Numbered from the stretch's first letter, positions 29,127-39,675 are shown. The stretch is DNA of 64,000 nt from an uncultured Ruegeria sp. (GCF_947497005.1 NZ_CANMFF010000008.1:62001-126000), one strand, 5' to 3'. Program-made: numbers and translations. The notes: generated by a model from the sequence alone, not told the origin.

Positions 29127-29914
29127 GGCCGAATAAACCTTGCGCCTATGTTCTTGCCCGATCCTGATCCGGACGATGACAGCCCGAATCCACGCCCGGC
29201 AGATAGTTCGTCGCGCAGCAGCTGCAGCGAATGTTCAACCGAAGTGCCAATCGCAACGCTCTGTCCATCCATGCTGGCCTTGGCCGCCACAACAGACACA
29301 ATCTGGGGACGCGTGCCAGCGAAAGAGAAAACCGGTGCCCCCGATGATCCGAAATCGACGTCACAGGACATGACCATGATTCCTTCTTGCCGGTTCATGA
29401 CTGAACAGACCTGTTGCAATGACGGTGCCTCGGACCGGTCATGTGCATAAGACACAACGCCCACCTCTGAGCCTCGTCGGGGCTGATCCCCGGATTCAAA
29501 CGGAATGACGGCTGTGTTTCGGATCGGCTGCCAAAGCTCGATCAATGCAACGTCTGCATTCATCCGGTCTGCCGAGGAATCGGCGTTGAATTGGTAATCG
29601 GGATGGACAACGGCCTGCCTGGCCGTCCGATATGCCAAAGCGCGTCCTAACCGCCACCCGGCCAGAAACTCGATATCGGTCGGATTAATCTGTTGCCCGG
29701 ACACTTTGTCGAACAGGCAATGCGCCGCAGTCAGAACATGCGTCGGTGAAACCAATGTTCCGGTACAAAACCCTTTGCCGGCAATATCCAGCCGCCCAAC
29801 AGCCATCCACTTGCGCCCGGAATCCGAAGTTTCCAGACTTTCCAGTCCGGAGTCTTGTGCTGTGGCCGCCATCGGCAAGACACAGAGCACAATCGCCTTG
29901 ATCCAGTTGCGCAC
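29123..29914 (-). CDS. Secreted trypsin-like serine protease (tandem paralog)
   Basis: Signal peptide; 'HVLTAAHCLFD', 'DVALIELW', 'DVDFGSSGAPVF'; 4-nt overlap with downstream paralog. Confidence 0.88.
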   Translation of the reverse strand: MRNWIKAIVLCVLPMAATAQDSGLESLETSDSGRKWMAVGRLDIAGKGFCTGTLVSPTHVLTAAHCLFDKVSGQQINPTDIEFLAGWRLGRALAYRTARQAVVHPDYQFNADSSADRMNADVALIELWQPIRNTAVIPFESGDQPRRGSEVGVVSYAHDRSEAPSLQQVCSVMNRQEGIMVMSCDVDFGSSGAPVFSFAGTRPQIVSVVAAKASMDGQSVAIGTSVEHSLQLLRDELSAGRGFGLSSSGSGSGKNIGARFIRP

Positions 29915-30033
29915 GCGGTTCTCCGGGATTCACACTGACCTATTTCTCCTATGCGCCTCGTTGGGCGAAAATAGGGCGATTAAGCTCTAAGGGAAATTCC
30001 TGAGGAAATGATGCGAGTTAGCATCAACGTGGA

Positions 30034-31347
30034 TCACCGAAGAATGAGAACCTGATCCTCTGTCCGCTGCAACGCTTGCGGCTTTGGTCCACCCGTCGCC
30101 CAGTCCAACAGCTCTACAGTGTGAACAACCGGCAGATTCGTACCGGAACCGATCTGCATCATGCACCCGATATTGCCTGCCGCGATAATGTCAGGCTTCT
30201 TTGCTTCCAGTGTCCGAACCTTGCGCAGTTTCAACTGGCCCGAGATTTCCGGCTGCATCAGGTTATAAGTCCCCGCACTGCCACAGCACAAATGGCTGTC
30301 GGCGGGCTCGACCACCTTGAACCCGGCTCGTTTCAGCGCGTCTTTTGGATAGGTCTTGATCTTCTGACCATGCTGCAGAGAACAGGCTGCGTGATAAGCA
30401 ATAGTGAGGCCCTGATCGCGACCTTCGGGCAAATTCAGCTGCGTGACCAGTTCACTGATATCCATTGCAATGTCCGAAACGCGCGCCGCATCCTTGGCGA
30501 GCGGATCGTTACGGAACATATGTCCGTAATCCTTGACCGTCGTCCCACAACCAGACGTATTTATGACAATGGCGTCCAATCCACCACCGTCCATTTCGCG
30601 ATTCCAGGCTCTAATATTGGCTATTGCGGCTGTATGGCTGTCCTGCACCTTTCCCATGTGATGGGTCAAAGCTCCGCAACAGCCTGCACCTTCCGCCACC
30701 ACGACCTCACATCCCAACCGGGTCAGAAGGCGGATCGTGGCGTCATTGATATCGGTATTCAGTGCCTTTTGCGCACATCCTGTCATCAGGGCCACCCGCT
30801 TTTGCCGCGCACCTTTGGGTGCAAAGCTCTGCGGATCATCGTTACGGCTGACCGGCGGGATATGCTTGGGCGCCATATCCAGCATAGCCCGCAAACGGGC
30901 ATCGGGCATCAGAAACCGGAACGGACGGCCCAGCTTGGCCCCGATAAGGGCCCAACGGAACCGCATCGGATAGGGCAGAATCTTCGCCAGAATCCAGCGC
31001 AATATACGATCCGTCAGAGGGCGTTTGTAATGCGCCTCGATGTATTCTCGCGCGTGATCCACGAGATGCATGTAATGCACGCCCGACGGGCATGTGGTCA
31101 TACAGGCCAGACAGGACAGGCAGCGATCAATATGCTTGACCGTCTTTTCGTCCGGCACACGCTCGTTTTCCAGCATATCCTTGATCAGATAGATGCGCCC
31201 GCGCGGGCTGTCCAACTCATCGCCAAGCACCTGATAGGTGGGGCAAGTGGCCGTACAAAATCCGCAATGTACGCAATTGCGCAAAATCTCGTTTGAGCGC
31301 CGGATTGCCGGGTCTTGCAGTTGTTTTTCAGTGAATGTCGTCTGCAT
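30034..31347 (-). CDS. glcF: Glycolate oxidase iron-sulfur subunit
   Basis: Two 4Fe-4S motifs 'CVHCGFCTATCPTY' and 'CLSCLACMTTCPSG', plus CCG motifs 'GCCGAL', 'LCCGSAG'. Confidence 0.95.
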   Translation of the reverse strand: MQTTFTEKQLQDPAIRRSNEILRNCVHCGFCTATCPTYQVLGDELDSPRGRIYLIKDMLENERVPDEKTVKHIDRCLSCLACMTTCPSGVHYMHLVDHAREYIEAHYKRPLTDRILRWILAKILPYPMRFRWALIGAKLGRPFRFLMPDARLRAMLDMAPKHIPPVSRNDDPQSFAPKGARQKRVALMTGCAQKALNTDINDATIRLLTRLGCEVVVAEGAGCCGALTHHMGKVQDSHTAAIANIRAWNREMDGGGLDAIVINTSGCGTTVKDYGHMFRNDPLAKDAARVSDIAMDISELVTQLNLPEGRDQGLTIAYHAACSLQHGQKIKTYPKDALKRAGFKVVEPADSHLCCGSAGTYNLMQPEISGQLKLRKVRTLEAKKPDIIAAGNIGCMMQIGSGTNLPVVHTVELLDWATGGPKPQALQRTEDQVLILR

Positions 31348-31351
31348 TGCC

Positions 31352-32452
31352 CTATCCCATCATCCCCGGATTAAACAAACCATGAGGATCAAATTTCGTG
31401 CGTAAGCCTTTTGTTAGAGCCGATACTGCGGCCGGCTCCGGTTGAAATCGACCCAATCTCATGATCGTTGCAATGTCGGAACGCACCAGGGTCGCGTGAC
31501 CTGAAAATTCGCCAAGTTGAGCTCGCACATCAGTGCCATTTGGCACCCGCAACCAAACAAGCCCGCCCCCCCAATCAAACAGCGTTTGATTAGCCTCGAC
31601 ACGCGCCGTTACTTCAGCCGCATCGCCGGGTTTGACTGACAACCGCCATATATCTCCATCCTGCCCCCGAAATGGATGAACGTCTCGGATCCCGGTCCAA
31701 AGCGCGGCGGCATCTTCTTCTTCCGTTACCTCACCAAAACCTGCCAGTTCCGCAGTCAATCGATGGATCCGATACGCAACCGAATCTGCGAAACCCTCAA
31801 CCCTAAGCATGGCTTTTTTGCCAACTGGATCGTACGCGGCCCCAGTCACTTCGAAGGGTGACTTCAACGCGGTGGACAGAACCTGTACCGCGCTACTAGC
31901 GTCCTGAGCATCGACAGACAGGGTTGCCATACTTTCCGGCTTGGGCAGCACCTTCAGCGACACCTCTGTCAACACACCTAACGTACCCCAGGACCCACTC
32001 ATCAGTTTGACCAGATCATAGCCGGTGACATTTTTCATCACGCGGCCACCATTCTTGACAACTTGCCCGCGCCCGTCGACGAAACGCACGCCCAACAAGA
32101 AATCCCGGCATGCGCCGACCTGAATCCGCCGCGGGCCCGAGATGTTGGCCGCCACGACGCCGCCGATCGTTGGTTCGCCCCGAGTATCAAGCAATCTGCG
32201 GTGATCCATCGGCTCAAACGCCAGTTGCTGGCCTTCTGCGTCCAGCGCGGCCTCAACCTCTGCCAATGGCGTCCCCGCCTTGGCCACGAGGGTTAGAGCC
32301 CCCGGTTCATAAAGCGAAATGCCATGCAGTGCCCCTGTTTCAATCCTAGCTTCGGGACCCGAGATTCCGCGCGTACCGCCACCGACTATACAAACAGGGT
32401 CTTTCAACCCGGCCACCAGGTCAGCTAGTTCGGATTCTGTTTCAGGTTTCAT
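31352..32452 (-). CDS. glcE: Glycolate oxidase FAD-binding subunit
   Basis: 'MKPETESELADLVAGLKDPVCIVGGGTRGISG', 'GGRVMKNVTGYDLVKLMSGSWGTLGVLTEVSLKVLP'. Confidence 0.93.
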   Translation of the reverse strand: MKPETESELADLVAGLKDPVCIVGGGTRGISGPEARIETGALHGISLYEPGALTLVAKAGTPLAEVEAALDAEGQQLAFEPMDHRRLLDTRGEPTIGGVVAANISGPRRIQVGACRDFLLGVRFVDGRGQVVKNGGRVMKNVTGYDLVKLMSGSWGTLGVLTEVSLKVLPKPESMATLSVDAQDASSAVQVLSTALKSPFEVTGAAYDPVGKKAMLRVEGFADSVAYRIHRLTAELAGFGEVTEEEDAAALWTGIRDVHPFRGQDGDIWRLSVKPGDAAEVTARVEANQTLFDWGGGLVWLRVPNGTDVRAQLGEFSGHATLVRSDIATIMRLGRFQPEPAAVSALTKGLRTKFDPHGLFNPGMMG

Positions 32453-32489
32453 GACTTTTCTCTTTATTAGAGCCTGTTTTTTGGGAGAT

Positions 32490-33923
32490 CTACGCGTCAC
32501 GACGTGTTTCAGAAACGTCCAGCGGAAACACTTTGGCGGGGTTCAGAAGCCATTTGGGATCAAACACATCCTTGACCGCCATCTGCGCCTCAAGATCGGC
32601 AGGGGCATATTGATGTGACATGAGATCCCTCTTTTCGATGCCCACGCCGTGTTCTCCGGTCAGGCAGCCGCCTTCGTCCACGCAGAGCTTCAGAATTTCG
32701 GCCCCGAATGCCTCGCATTTTTCCAGATCGCCGGGTTTGTTGGCATCGAACAGGATCAGTGGATGCATGTTCCCATCACCCGCGTGAAAAACGTTCCCAA
32801 CCGGCAGCCCGAACTCCTCACTCAGTTCACCGATCCTGCGCAACACAGTTGGTAGTGCAGATACCGGGATCGTACCGTCGAGGCACATATAGTCGTTCAA
32901 TTGCCCCATGGCGCCGAATGCAGACTTGCGACCCAACCAGATTTTGGCGCTTTCCTCGGCCGACTGACTTTCACGCAACTCGACCGGGTTGTGGCGCTTG
33001 GCAATCTCGATGATTTTCGACAGTTGGTAGTCGATTTCGGCTTCCGAGCCTTCCACTTCGACAATCAGCAGCGCATGGCAATCGGGATACCCGGCATGGG
33101 CAAAGTTTTCGCAGGCCTTGATGCACAACGTGTCCATGAACTCGATCGCTACCGGCAAAATGCCCGACTTGATAATGTCAGAGACACATTGACCCGCGAC
33201 TTCGTTGTCGTCGAACCCCATAAGAACCGGTCGCGCGCCCTCGGGTTTGCGCAGAATGCGCAGTGTGGCCTCAGTCACCACACCCAACTGACCCTCTGAT
33301 CCGCAGATGACACCCAACAAGTCCAGACCGGGCGCATCCAGATGGGCACCGCCGATCTCGACGACATTGCCGTCCATCATCACCATCGTCACGCCCATTA
33401 GATTGTTCGTGGTCACGCCATATTTCAGGCAATGGGCACCGCCAGAGTTCATTGCGATATTGCCTGCAATGGCGCAGGCCAGTTGGGAGGAAGGATCAGG
33501 GGCGTAAAAAAATTCTTCTTCCTCGACCGCACCGGTAACACTCAGATTGGTGCGTCCGGTCTGAACCCTGATGAAACGGTTGTCATAGTCGACCTCCAGC
33601 ACGTCGTTCATCCGCGCAACGCCTAGGATTACGCAATCGGCTGTCGGCAAAGCCCCACCAGCCAGCGAAGTACCGGCACCGCGCGGAACGACCGGCACTC
33701 CTTCCTCGTGGCATATTCGCAAAACGCCCGAGACTTCCTGCGTGCTAGACGGCAGCACGGCCAACATCGGAGGGCATTTGTAGGCCGTCAGCGCATCGCA
33801 CTCATAGGCTCGCGTTTCAGCCGGATCATGGATGATTGCATCCATTGGCAGGACACTCGACAGCCGCGCGACGACCGCGTTTTTACGGCTCAGTACATCC
33901 GGGCTTGGCTTTGGCATCTCCAT
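32490..33923 (-). CDS. glcD: Glycolate oxidase subunit GlcD (FAD-linked)
   Basis: 'PVVPRGAGTSLAGGALPTADCVILGVARMNDVLEVDYDNRFIRVQTG', C-term 'EHGVGIEKRDLM'. Confidence 0.95.
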   Translation of the reverse strand: MEMPKPSPDVLSRKNAVVARLSSVLPMDAIIHDPAETRAYECDALTAYKCPPMLAVLPSSTQEVSGVLRICHEEGVPVVPRGAGTSLAGGALPTADCVILGVARMNDVLEVDYDNRFIRVQTGRTNLSVTGAVEEEEFFYAPDPSSQLACAIAGNIAMNSGGAHCLKYGVTTNNLMGVTMVMMDGNVVEIGGAHLDAPGLDLLGVICGSEGQLGVVTEATLRILRKPEGARPVLMGFDDNEVAGQCVSDIIKSGILPVAIEFMDTLCIKACENFAHAGYPDCHALLIVEVEGSEAEIDYQLSKIIEIAKRHNPVELRESQSAEESAKIWLGRKSAFGAMGQLNDYMCLDGTIPVSALPTVLRRIGELSEEFGLPVGNVFHAGDGNMHPLILFDANKPGDLEKCEAFGAEILKLCVDEGGCLTGEHGVGIEKRDLMSHQYAPADLEAQMAVKDVFDPKWLLNPAKVFPLDVSETRRDA

Positions 33924-33937
33924 GGCGGCGCCTCCTT

Positions 33938-33958
33938 TTGGTAAAATAATATTACCAA
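33938..33958. promoter_or_regulatory. Operator-like inverted repeat upstream of glcD
   Basis: TTGGTAA-AATAATA-TTACCAA, perfect 7-bp arms, 15 nt before the glcD start and between divergent genes. Confidence 0.5.
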
Positions 33959-33959
33959 T

Positions 33960-34715
33960 TTGATGGTATGGCAAGTTCTGACCTCCGGTCTTACTGTCGC
34001 GCCCATGACCTGGATCGAACGTGCCTCTCTGTTTGCCCCTCTGGACTACGCCTCACTGGCGTTGCTGCTGGTTGCCTGGCTTTGGATTGGGTGGAAGATC
34101 GAACATCCGTCGCCACAGAAACGATCCGTCGCCCTTATGATGGATGATTACCGACGCGACTGGATGCATGAGATGGTAACACGCCAACCACGCGTGTTCG
34201 ACGCACAGGTCGTGGCCGCCATGCGGCAGGGCAGCACCTTTTTTGCCTCAACCACGATGATTGCCATCGGCGGTGGTTTGGCCTTGCTGGGCAATACCGA
34301 GCGGTTAGCAGGTGTCGCCAGCGACCTAGCCATAGGCAGTGCTCCGGCGATGGTTTGGGAAATCAAGATACTTGTCGTCGTCCTGCTGCTGGCCAACGCG
34401 TTTCTGAAATATGTCTGGGCGCATCGTCTCTTTGGCTATTGCGCGGTATTGATGGCCTCGGTTCCGAACGACCCTGAAGATCCTCAAGCCTTGCCCCGGG
34501 CCGGTCAGGCAGCCGAAATCTGTATCACCGCCGCCCGCAGCTTCAACCGTGGTCTCCGCGCTACCTATTTCGCTCTTGCTTCGCTGGCGTGGTTTCTTGG
34601 ACCGATCGCGTTGATGATGGGCACAATGATAACTTTCGGTGTCTTGTATCGTCGCGAGTTTGCCTCGCATTCCCGTGCAGTCCTCATGGCCCAAAACTCA
34701 AACACAGAGACGTGA
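33960..34715 (+). CDS. DUF599-like integral membrane protein
   Basis: 'RRDWMHEMVTRQPRVFDAQVVAAMRQGSTFFASTTMIAIGGGLALLG' and 'KYVWAHRLFGYCAVLMASVP'. Start may be further in (e.g. 34005, MTWIERASLF). Confidence 0.8.
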   Translation: MMVWQVLTSGLTVAPMTWIERASLFAPLDYASLALLLVAWLWIGWKIEHPSPQKRSVALMMDDYRRDWMHEMVTRQPRVFDAQVVAAMRQGSTFFASTTMIAIGGGLALLGNTERLAGVASDLAIGSAPAMVWEIKILVVVLLLANAFLKYVWAHRLFGYCAVLMASVPNDPEDPQALPRAGQAAEICITAARSFNRGLRATYFALASLAWFLGPIALMMGTMITFGVLYRREFASHSRAVLMAQNSNTET

Positions 34716-34750
34716 TCCCCATGCTTCGCCGTAAACCTTACGTTCAAACC

Positions 34751-35098
34751 ATGCGATATGTGATTCTCAGTGCCTTTCTGGCCGTCCCTGCCCTTGCCGA
34801 CCCGCCAACAATCGAACAGGTCCACGCCAGCACCAACGGCGATGCGTGGCGGTTTGATGTGACGATCCGACATCCAGATACAGGCTGGGACCACTATGCC
34901 GACGGCTGGCGCGTTCTGGACATGGACGGAAATGAGCTGGGAATGCGTTTGCTGCACCATCCTCACGAGACTGAGCAACCCTTTACGCGCTCGCTTGGTG
35001 GCGTTGTTATTCCTGAAAGTGTCACGCAGGTACAGGTTCAGGCGCGGTGCAATGTGGATGGTTGGAACGAAGACACCACATTGGTCAAATTGGACTGA
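34751..35098 (+). CDS. Small secreted/periplasmic protein
   Basis: 'MRYVILSAFLAVPALADPPTIEQVHASTNGDAWRFDVTIRHPDTGWDHYADGWRVLD..'; signal peptide. A start at 34721 is possible. Confidence 0.75.
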   Translation: MRYVILSAFLAVPALADPPTIEQVHASTNGDAWRFDVTIRHPDTGWDHYADGWRVLDMDGNELGMRLLHHPHETEQPFTRSLGGVVIPESVTQVQVQARCNVDGWNEDTTLVKLD

Positions 35099-35101
35099 CA
35101 G

Positions 35102-35587
35102 TCAGAAAATACCCATAGACAGACCAGCACCGAGCGCTGCTCCGATCTCACGGCACTGATCCAGCTGAGCTCGCGGGATGGTCTTTTCGGCCAATATTGC
35201 CTCGGGTGTTTGCGCATGTGTGCAGATAATCAGCGGCAACTGGACCTCTTTCAGCCGCCAGCCGGTGGCAATCCGGGCAATCTGGCGGGCGGCGTTCTCT
35301 CCGTCTGATCCGGCGCAAATCATCTGTGCGTAAGGTCGACCCTCAATCTTTCCCAGCACCGGGTAATAGCAGCGGTCAAAGAACTCTTTCATCAGACCTG
35401 AAATCGCCGCCAGATTCTCTGGCGCGCAGAAGATGTAGCCATCGGCGGCCAGTACATCTTCCGGTCTGGCCTGATCCGCGGGTACGAGTTTCGTGTCAGT
35501 TTCACCTCGCGCCACTTCCGCCGCTGCTTCGGCCATTTGCCGGGCACCGCCTGTGCGCGAGTGATAAACGATCAGAAGCTGCGCCAT
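35102..35587 (-). CDS. Flavodoxin-fold / NAD(P)H-dependent FMN reductase-like protein
   Basis: 'MAQLLIVYHSRTGGARQMAEAAAEVARGE', 'DGYIFCAPENLAAISGLMKEFFDRCYYP'. Confidence 0.85.
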   Translation of the reverse strand: MAQLLIVYHSRTGGARQMAEAAAEVARGETDTKLVPADQARPEDVLAADGYIFCAPENLAAISGLMKEFFDRCYYPVLGKIEGRPYAQMICAGSDGENAARQIARIATGWRLKEVQLPLIICTHAQTPEAILAEKTIPRAQLDQCREIGAALGAGLSMGIF

Positions 35588-35588
35588 A

Positions 35589-36059
35589 TCAGACCCGGTG
35601 ATAGGGGCCGCCTGACAGAATGGTCGCGGCCCGATAGAGTTGCTCGGCCAACATCACACGGACCAGCATGTGGGGCCAGACCATCGATCCGAATGAAATG
35701 GAAAAATCAGCCTCAGCGCGCAGATCTGGGTCTATTCCGTCTGCTCCGCCGATGATCAGGGCCAGATCCTGCCGTCCTGCGTCCCGCCAGCCTCCCAGTT
35801 TCTTGGAAAAATCAGGCGAGGACATCACTCGTCCTCGCTCGTCCAACGTGCAAATCACGGCACCTTTGGGTATGGCCTTGCGCAGCAGCACTGCTTCGGC
35901 CGCCATGCCAGCGTTTTTCTTGCCTTCAACCTCGATCACCTTCGCAGGTCCAAGGCCCAGCGCGCGGCCGGTCCGGTCGAACCGGGTCAGATAATCGTCA
36001 AGCAGGGTCTTCTCCGGTCCGGCGCGCAATCGCCCGACCGCAACTATGCTGATACGCAT
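35589..36059 (-). CDS. rlmH: 23S rRNA pseudouridine1915 N3-methyltransferase RlmH
   Basis: '[56 protein letters not shown]'. Confidence 0.96.
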   Translation of the reverse strand: MRISIVAVGRLRAGPEKTLLDDYLTRFDRTGRALGLGPAKVIEVEGKKNAGMAAEAVLLRKAIPKGAVICTLDERGRVMSSPDFSKKLGGWRDAGRQDLALIIGGADGIDPDLRAEADFSISFGSMVWPHMLVRVMLAEQLYRAATILSGGPYHRV

Positions 36060-36103
36060 ATCTCTCTCGCCTCCGGCCCTTTAATGCAGGCCGGGATGGC
36101 GCC

Positions 36104-36463
36104 TCAGTTCGCCGAGGCGCTACCGCCCTGAGGCAGCCACATCTTTTCCAGCTGATAGAATTCACGCACTTCGGGGCGGAAGATATGGACGATCACGTCG
36201 CCCGTATCGATCAGCACCCAGTCGCCGGCATCTTTGCCTTCGACCTTCGAGGTGAAACCGAATTCCTGCTTGATGCGATCCGTCAGCTTTTCTGCCATGG
36301 CCGAGACCTGACGTGTCGAACGCCCGGATGCAATGACCATGTGATCCGCAACAGACGACTTGCCCTGCAGGTTGATCTGCACGACGTCTTCGGCCTTGTC
36401 GTCGGAAAGTGAGGAAAGGATACGCTCAAGCAGCTTGTCGCTGATTGACTGAGAGTGGGCCAT
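36104..36463 (-). CDS. rsfS: Ribosomal silencing factor RsfS
   Basis: 'SDDKAEDVVQINLQGKSSVADHMVIASGRSTRQVSAMAEKLTDRIKQEFG..GKDAGDWVLIDTGDVIVHIFRPEVREFYQLEKMW'. Confidence 0.96.
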   Translation of the reverse strand: MAHSQSISDKLLERILSSLSDDKAEDVVQINLQGKSSVADHMVIASGRSTRQVSAMAEKLTDRIKQEFGFTSKVEGKDAGDWVLIDTGDVIVHIFRPEVREFYQLEKMWLPQGGSASAN

Positions 36464-36627
36464 CAAGCTGGCCCGGTCATCGGCGGGCAAACCCGCCTGA
36501 GTATGTAGAGACAGAACATAGTCCTCCTTTGCTGCGCGCCGTGAAACCCCGGCGCCGGGGTACTAATAAGGTAACAAGGGGATTGCAACATTTCAATGAA
36601 AGCGCATCTGACCCTGCACAAGGATGA

Positions 36628-37980
36628 TCACTCTTCGGCGATCTGTTGCACGAATGCGTTTTCTGACAAAACCCGAACCTCGCGCTGTGGGAAGGGGATT
36701 GAGATGCCTTCGTCTTTGAATGCATCCCATAGTGCGAGGTAAACGTTACCCCGGATATTGGTCAGGCCCTTGGTCGGGTCGCTGATCCAGAATCGCAGCA
36801 CGTAATCCACGCTGCTGTCACCAAAGCCCGTGATATGGCAAACTGGTTCATGCTTGCCGCCACTGAGCACTCGGTTCACCGCCTTCACTGCCCGGATCGC
36901 CGTTGCGCGTACCTTGTGAGGGTCATCCTCATAGCTGGTTCCGAAATCCAGATCCAACCGCACGAACTTATCGGAATGCGACCAATTCACCACCTGGTTG
37001 GTGATCAGATCCTCGTTCGGGATCAGGTATTCGCGCCCGTCCCGCGTCACGACTGAGACATACCGCGCACCCAGCGCGTTAATCCAGCCGAACGTATCGC
37101 CCAACGAAATCACATCGCCCGGTTTGATCGAACGGTCCATCAGGATGATGATCCCGGAAATCAGGTTTGAAACCACCTTTTGCAGGCCAAACCCGATGCC
37201 CACACCAATTGCACCGGACAACAGCGCGATGCCGGTCAGATCGAATCCCAGCGTTCGGATGGCGGCCAGAAAAACCGCGCCATACAGCAGAACCTGAATT
37301 CCCTTGGCCAACAGCACCTGCATGGACGGGGTGATGTCATCATTGCCCTGCAATCCGCGCTCGGCCGCGCGGGTACCAATCCGGGCCAGCGTCAACAGGA
37401 TGCCAATCAGAAGAATGGCTTTGAGAATGCCGAGCACCGAAATGTGCAGATCCCCGATGGAAATCGCGACACCGTCAAGGAATTCGGCCACGTCATCCGT
37501 CAGATTCAGCGCAATAAGCGTTGCATAGACCCACATTGCCCACTTGAACAACCGTCGCAGCGTCCGATTGCGGACCAGTCTTGCGACCAGTGAAATAGCC
37601 AGCCAGGCCGTTGCCAGCGTAGCAATTATCCCAATTAGATAGCTGCGCGAAGGCCAGGTGACATGCAGCATGATCTGATACAAGAACCAGGACAGCAGAA
37701 CAAAATAGACCAGTGTCAGCCGCTGCATCAACTGCACCATGATGCGAAGCCGCCATTTCGGCCATCCGGTCCGGGCGCGTGTCCAGTCATTCCATCGCGG
37801 CTGCGTCAGAACTTTCAGAAGGAACGCCAGCGCCCATAGGAAAAGGATGATGACCAGCTGGTACTGCCGCCAGCCTGGCGTGACGACCAGCTCGACCAGT
37901 TCTGCAACTTGCGAGGAAAAGCCCGCGACCATGTTGTTATAGAGGTCCGACAGCGAGCTGGGGAGCAGGTCTTGGTTCAT
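36628..37980 (-). CDS. MscS-family mechanosensitive ion channel
   Basis: 'GAIGVGIGFGLQKVVSNLISGIIILMDRSIKPGDVISLGDTFGWINALGARYVSVVTRDGREYLIPNEDLITNQVVNWS'. Confidence 0.95.
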   Translation of the reverse strand: MNQDLLPSSLSDLYNNMVAGFSSQVAELVELVVTPGWRQYQLVIILFLWALAFLLKVLTQPRWNDWTRARTGWPKWRLRIMVQLMQRLTLVYFVLLSWFLYQIMLHVTWPSRSYLIGIIATLATAWLAISLVARLVRNRTLRRLFKWAMWVYATLIALNLTDDVAEFLDGVAISIGDLHISVLGILKAILLIGILLTLARIGTRAAERGLQGNDDITPSMQVLLAKGIQVLLYGAVFLAAIRTLGFDLTGIALLSGAIGVGIGFGLQKVVSNLISGIIILMDRSIKPGDVISLGDTFGWINALGARYVSVVTRDGREYLIPNEDLITNQVVNWSHSDKFVRLDLDFGTSYEDDPHKVRATAIRAVKAVNRVLSGGKHEPVCHITGFGDSSVDYVLRFWISDPTKGLTNIRGNVYLALWDAFKDEGISIPFPQREVRVLSENAFVQQIAEE

Positions 37981-38083
37981 ACAGGTCTCCTGCCCTCCAG
38001 CTTGGACAGCAACGCCGGGCGATGCAAGCCTGACACAGGTTTTGAACCTTGATTGCAGCAGAGACGCGGTATATCTGAACCGC

Positions 38084-38191
38084 ATGAGACTCAAAGTGGC
38101 CCAACTTCAGAATCTGGAAGATCGCGCACGTTTGCGCGAACGGTTCTATGGGGCCGCCCGCACGGTCCTGGCACGCCTACCTGTCGCCTGA
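38084..38191 (+). CDS. Short ORF (35 aa) upstream of leuC
   Basis: [35 protein letters not shown], below the track's length cut-off; only the reading frame supports it. Confidence 0.25.
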   Translation: MRLKVAQLQNLEDRARLRERFYGAARTVLARLPVA

Positions 38192-38234
38192 GCCAACTCG
38201 CCAGCTATTTCTCATTACATACGGGAGAGGACCG

Positions 38235-39638
38235 ATGTCCCCCAAAACACTCTATGACAAGATCTGGGATGCCCATGTCGCGCACGAAGCCGATGATGGC
38301 ACCTGCCTGCTTTATATCGACCGCCATCTGGTGCACGAGGTTACCAGCCCGCAAGCCTTCGAAGGGCTTCGTATGGCAGGCAGGCCGGTGCGCGCCCCGG
38401 AAAAGACCATCGCGGTGCCGGATCACAACGTGCCTACCACGGCGGATCGTGTGAACGGGATCGAAAACCCCGAATCGCGCATTCAGGTCGAAGCGCTGGA
38501 CAAGAACGCCAAGGATTTCGGCATTCACTATTACCCGGTACATGACGTGCGTCAGGGCATCGTGCACATCGTCGGCCCGGAACAGGGCTGGACCCTGCCC
38601 GGCATGACCGTGGTTTGTGGCGACAGCCACACGGCCACGCATGGTGCGTTTGGCGCGCTGGCGCATGGCATTGGTACGTCCGAGGTCGAGCATGTTCTGG
38701 CCACGCAGACGCTGATTCAGAAGAAATCCAAGAACATGAAGGTCGAGATTACCGGTAAACTGCAGCCGGGCGTGACCGCCAAGGACATTACTCTGGCCGT
38801 GATTGGTGAGACCGGTACTGCCGGCGGCACCGGCTATGTCATCGAATATTGCGGTGAAGCGATCCGTGATCTGTCGATGGAAGGCCGCATGACCGTCTGC
38901 AACATGGCGATCGAAGGCGGCGCACGCGCAGGTCTGATCGCTCCGGATGAGACCACCTATGAATATGTCAAAGGCCGTCCGCATGCACCTAAGGGCGCGC
39001 AGTGGGAAGCCGCTCTGAACTGGTGGAAAACGCTTTACACCGACGAAGACGCACATTTCGACAAGGTCATCACCCTGCGCGGCGAAGACATCGCACCCGT
39101 CGTCACATGGGGCACCAGCCCCGAGGACGTGCTGCCAATCACCGCGACAGTGCCTCAGCCCGAAGACTTCGAAGGCGGCAAGGTTGAAGCAGCCCGCCGT
39201 TCCATCGAATACATGGGTCTGGAAGCCGGTCAAAAGCTGAGCGATGTGGAAATCGACACTGTCTTCATCGGTTCCTGCACCAACGGTCGGATCGAAGACC
39301 TGCGTGCTGCAGCTGAGATTTTGAAAGGCAAGAAGATCAAAGACGGTATGCGCGCCATGGTCGTGCCGGGATCAGGCCTGGTTCGCGCTCAGGCCGAGGA
39401 AGAAGGTCTTGCCGAAATTTTCAAAGAGGCCGGTTTTGAATGGCGTCTGGCCGGGTGCTCGATGTGTCTGGCGATGAACCCCGATCAGTTGCAGCCGGGC
39501 GAGCGCTGTGCCGCGACCTCAAACCGCAACTTCGAAGGCCGTCAGGGCCGGGGTGGGCGAACCCATCTGCTGAGCCCGGCGATGGCTGCCGCGGCGGCAA
39601 TCACAGGACGGCTGACAGACGTTCGTGAAATGATGTAA
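38235..39638 (+). CDS. leuC: 3-isopropylmalate dehydratase large subunit
   Basis: '[34 protein letters not shown]', '[19 protein letters not shown]', '[13 protein letters not shown]'. Confidence 0.97.
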   Translation: MSPKTLYDKIWDAHVAHEADDGTCLLYIDRHLVHEVTSPQAFEGLRMAGRPVRAPEKTIAVPDHNVPTTADRVNGIENPESRIQVEALDKNAKDFGIHYYPVHDVRQGIVHIVGPEQGWTLPGMTVVCGDSHTATHGAFGALAHGIGTSEVEHVLATQTLIQKKSKNMKVEITGKLQPGVTAKDITLAVIGETGTAGGTGYVIEYCGEAIRDLSMEGRMTVCNMAIEGGARAGLIAPDETTYEYVKGRPHAPKGAQWEAALNWWKTLYTDEDAHFDKVITLRGEDIAPVVTWGTSPEDVLPITATVPQPEDFEGGKVEAARRSIEYMGLEAGQKLSDVEIDTVFIGSCTNGRIEDLRAAAEILKGKKIKDGMRAMVVPGSGLVRAQAEEEGLAEIFKEAGFEWRLAGCSMCLAMNPDQLQPGERCAATSNRNFEGRQGRGGRTHLLSPAMAAAAAITGRLTDVREMM

Positions 39639-39675
39639 GGTGCCCTCATATCTAGATATTTGAGGAATTGAAGAC

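Noticed and set aside
30076-31296. 406-aa plus-strand ORF opposite glcF
   Set aside because: Antisense to a gene with clear 4Fe-4S motifs; no recognisable domain.
36545-36562. accccggcgccggggt palindrome between mscS-like gene and rsfS
   Set aside because: Short GC-rich self-complementary stretch; could be a terminator for the mscS-like gene but lacks a loop and T-run, so not called.
38205-39233. 342-aa minus-strand ORF opposite leuC
   Set aside because: Antisense shadow; leuC frame is unambiguous.
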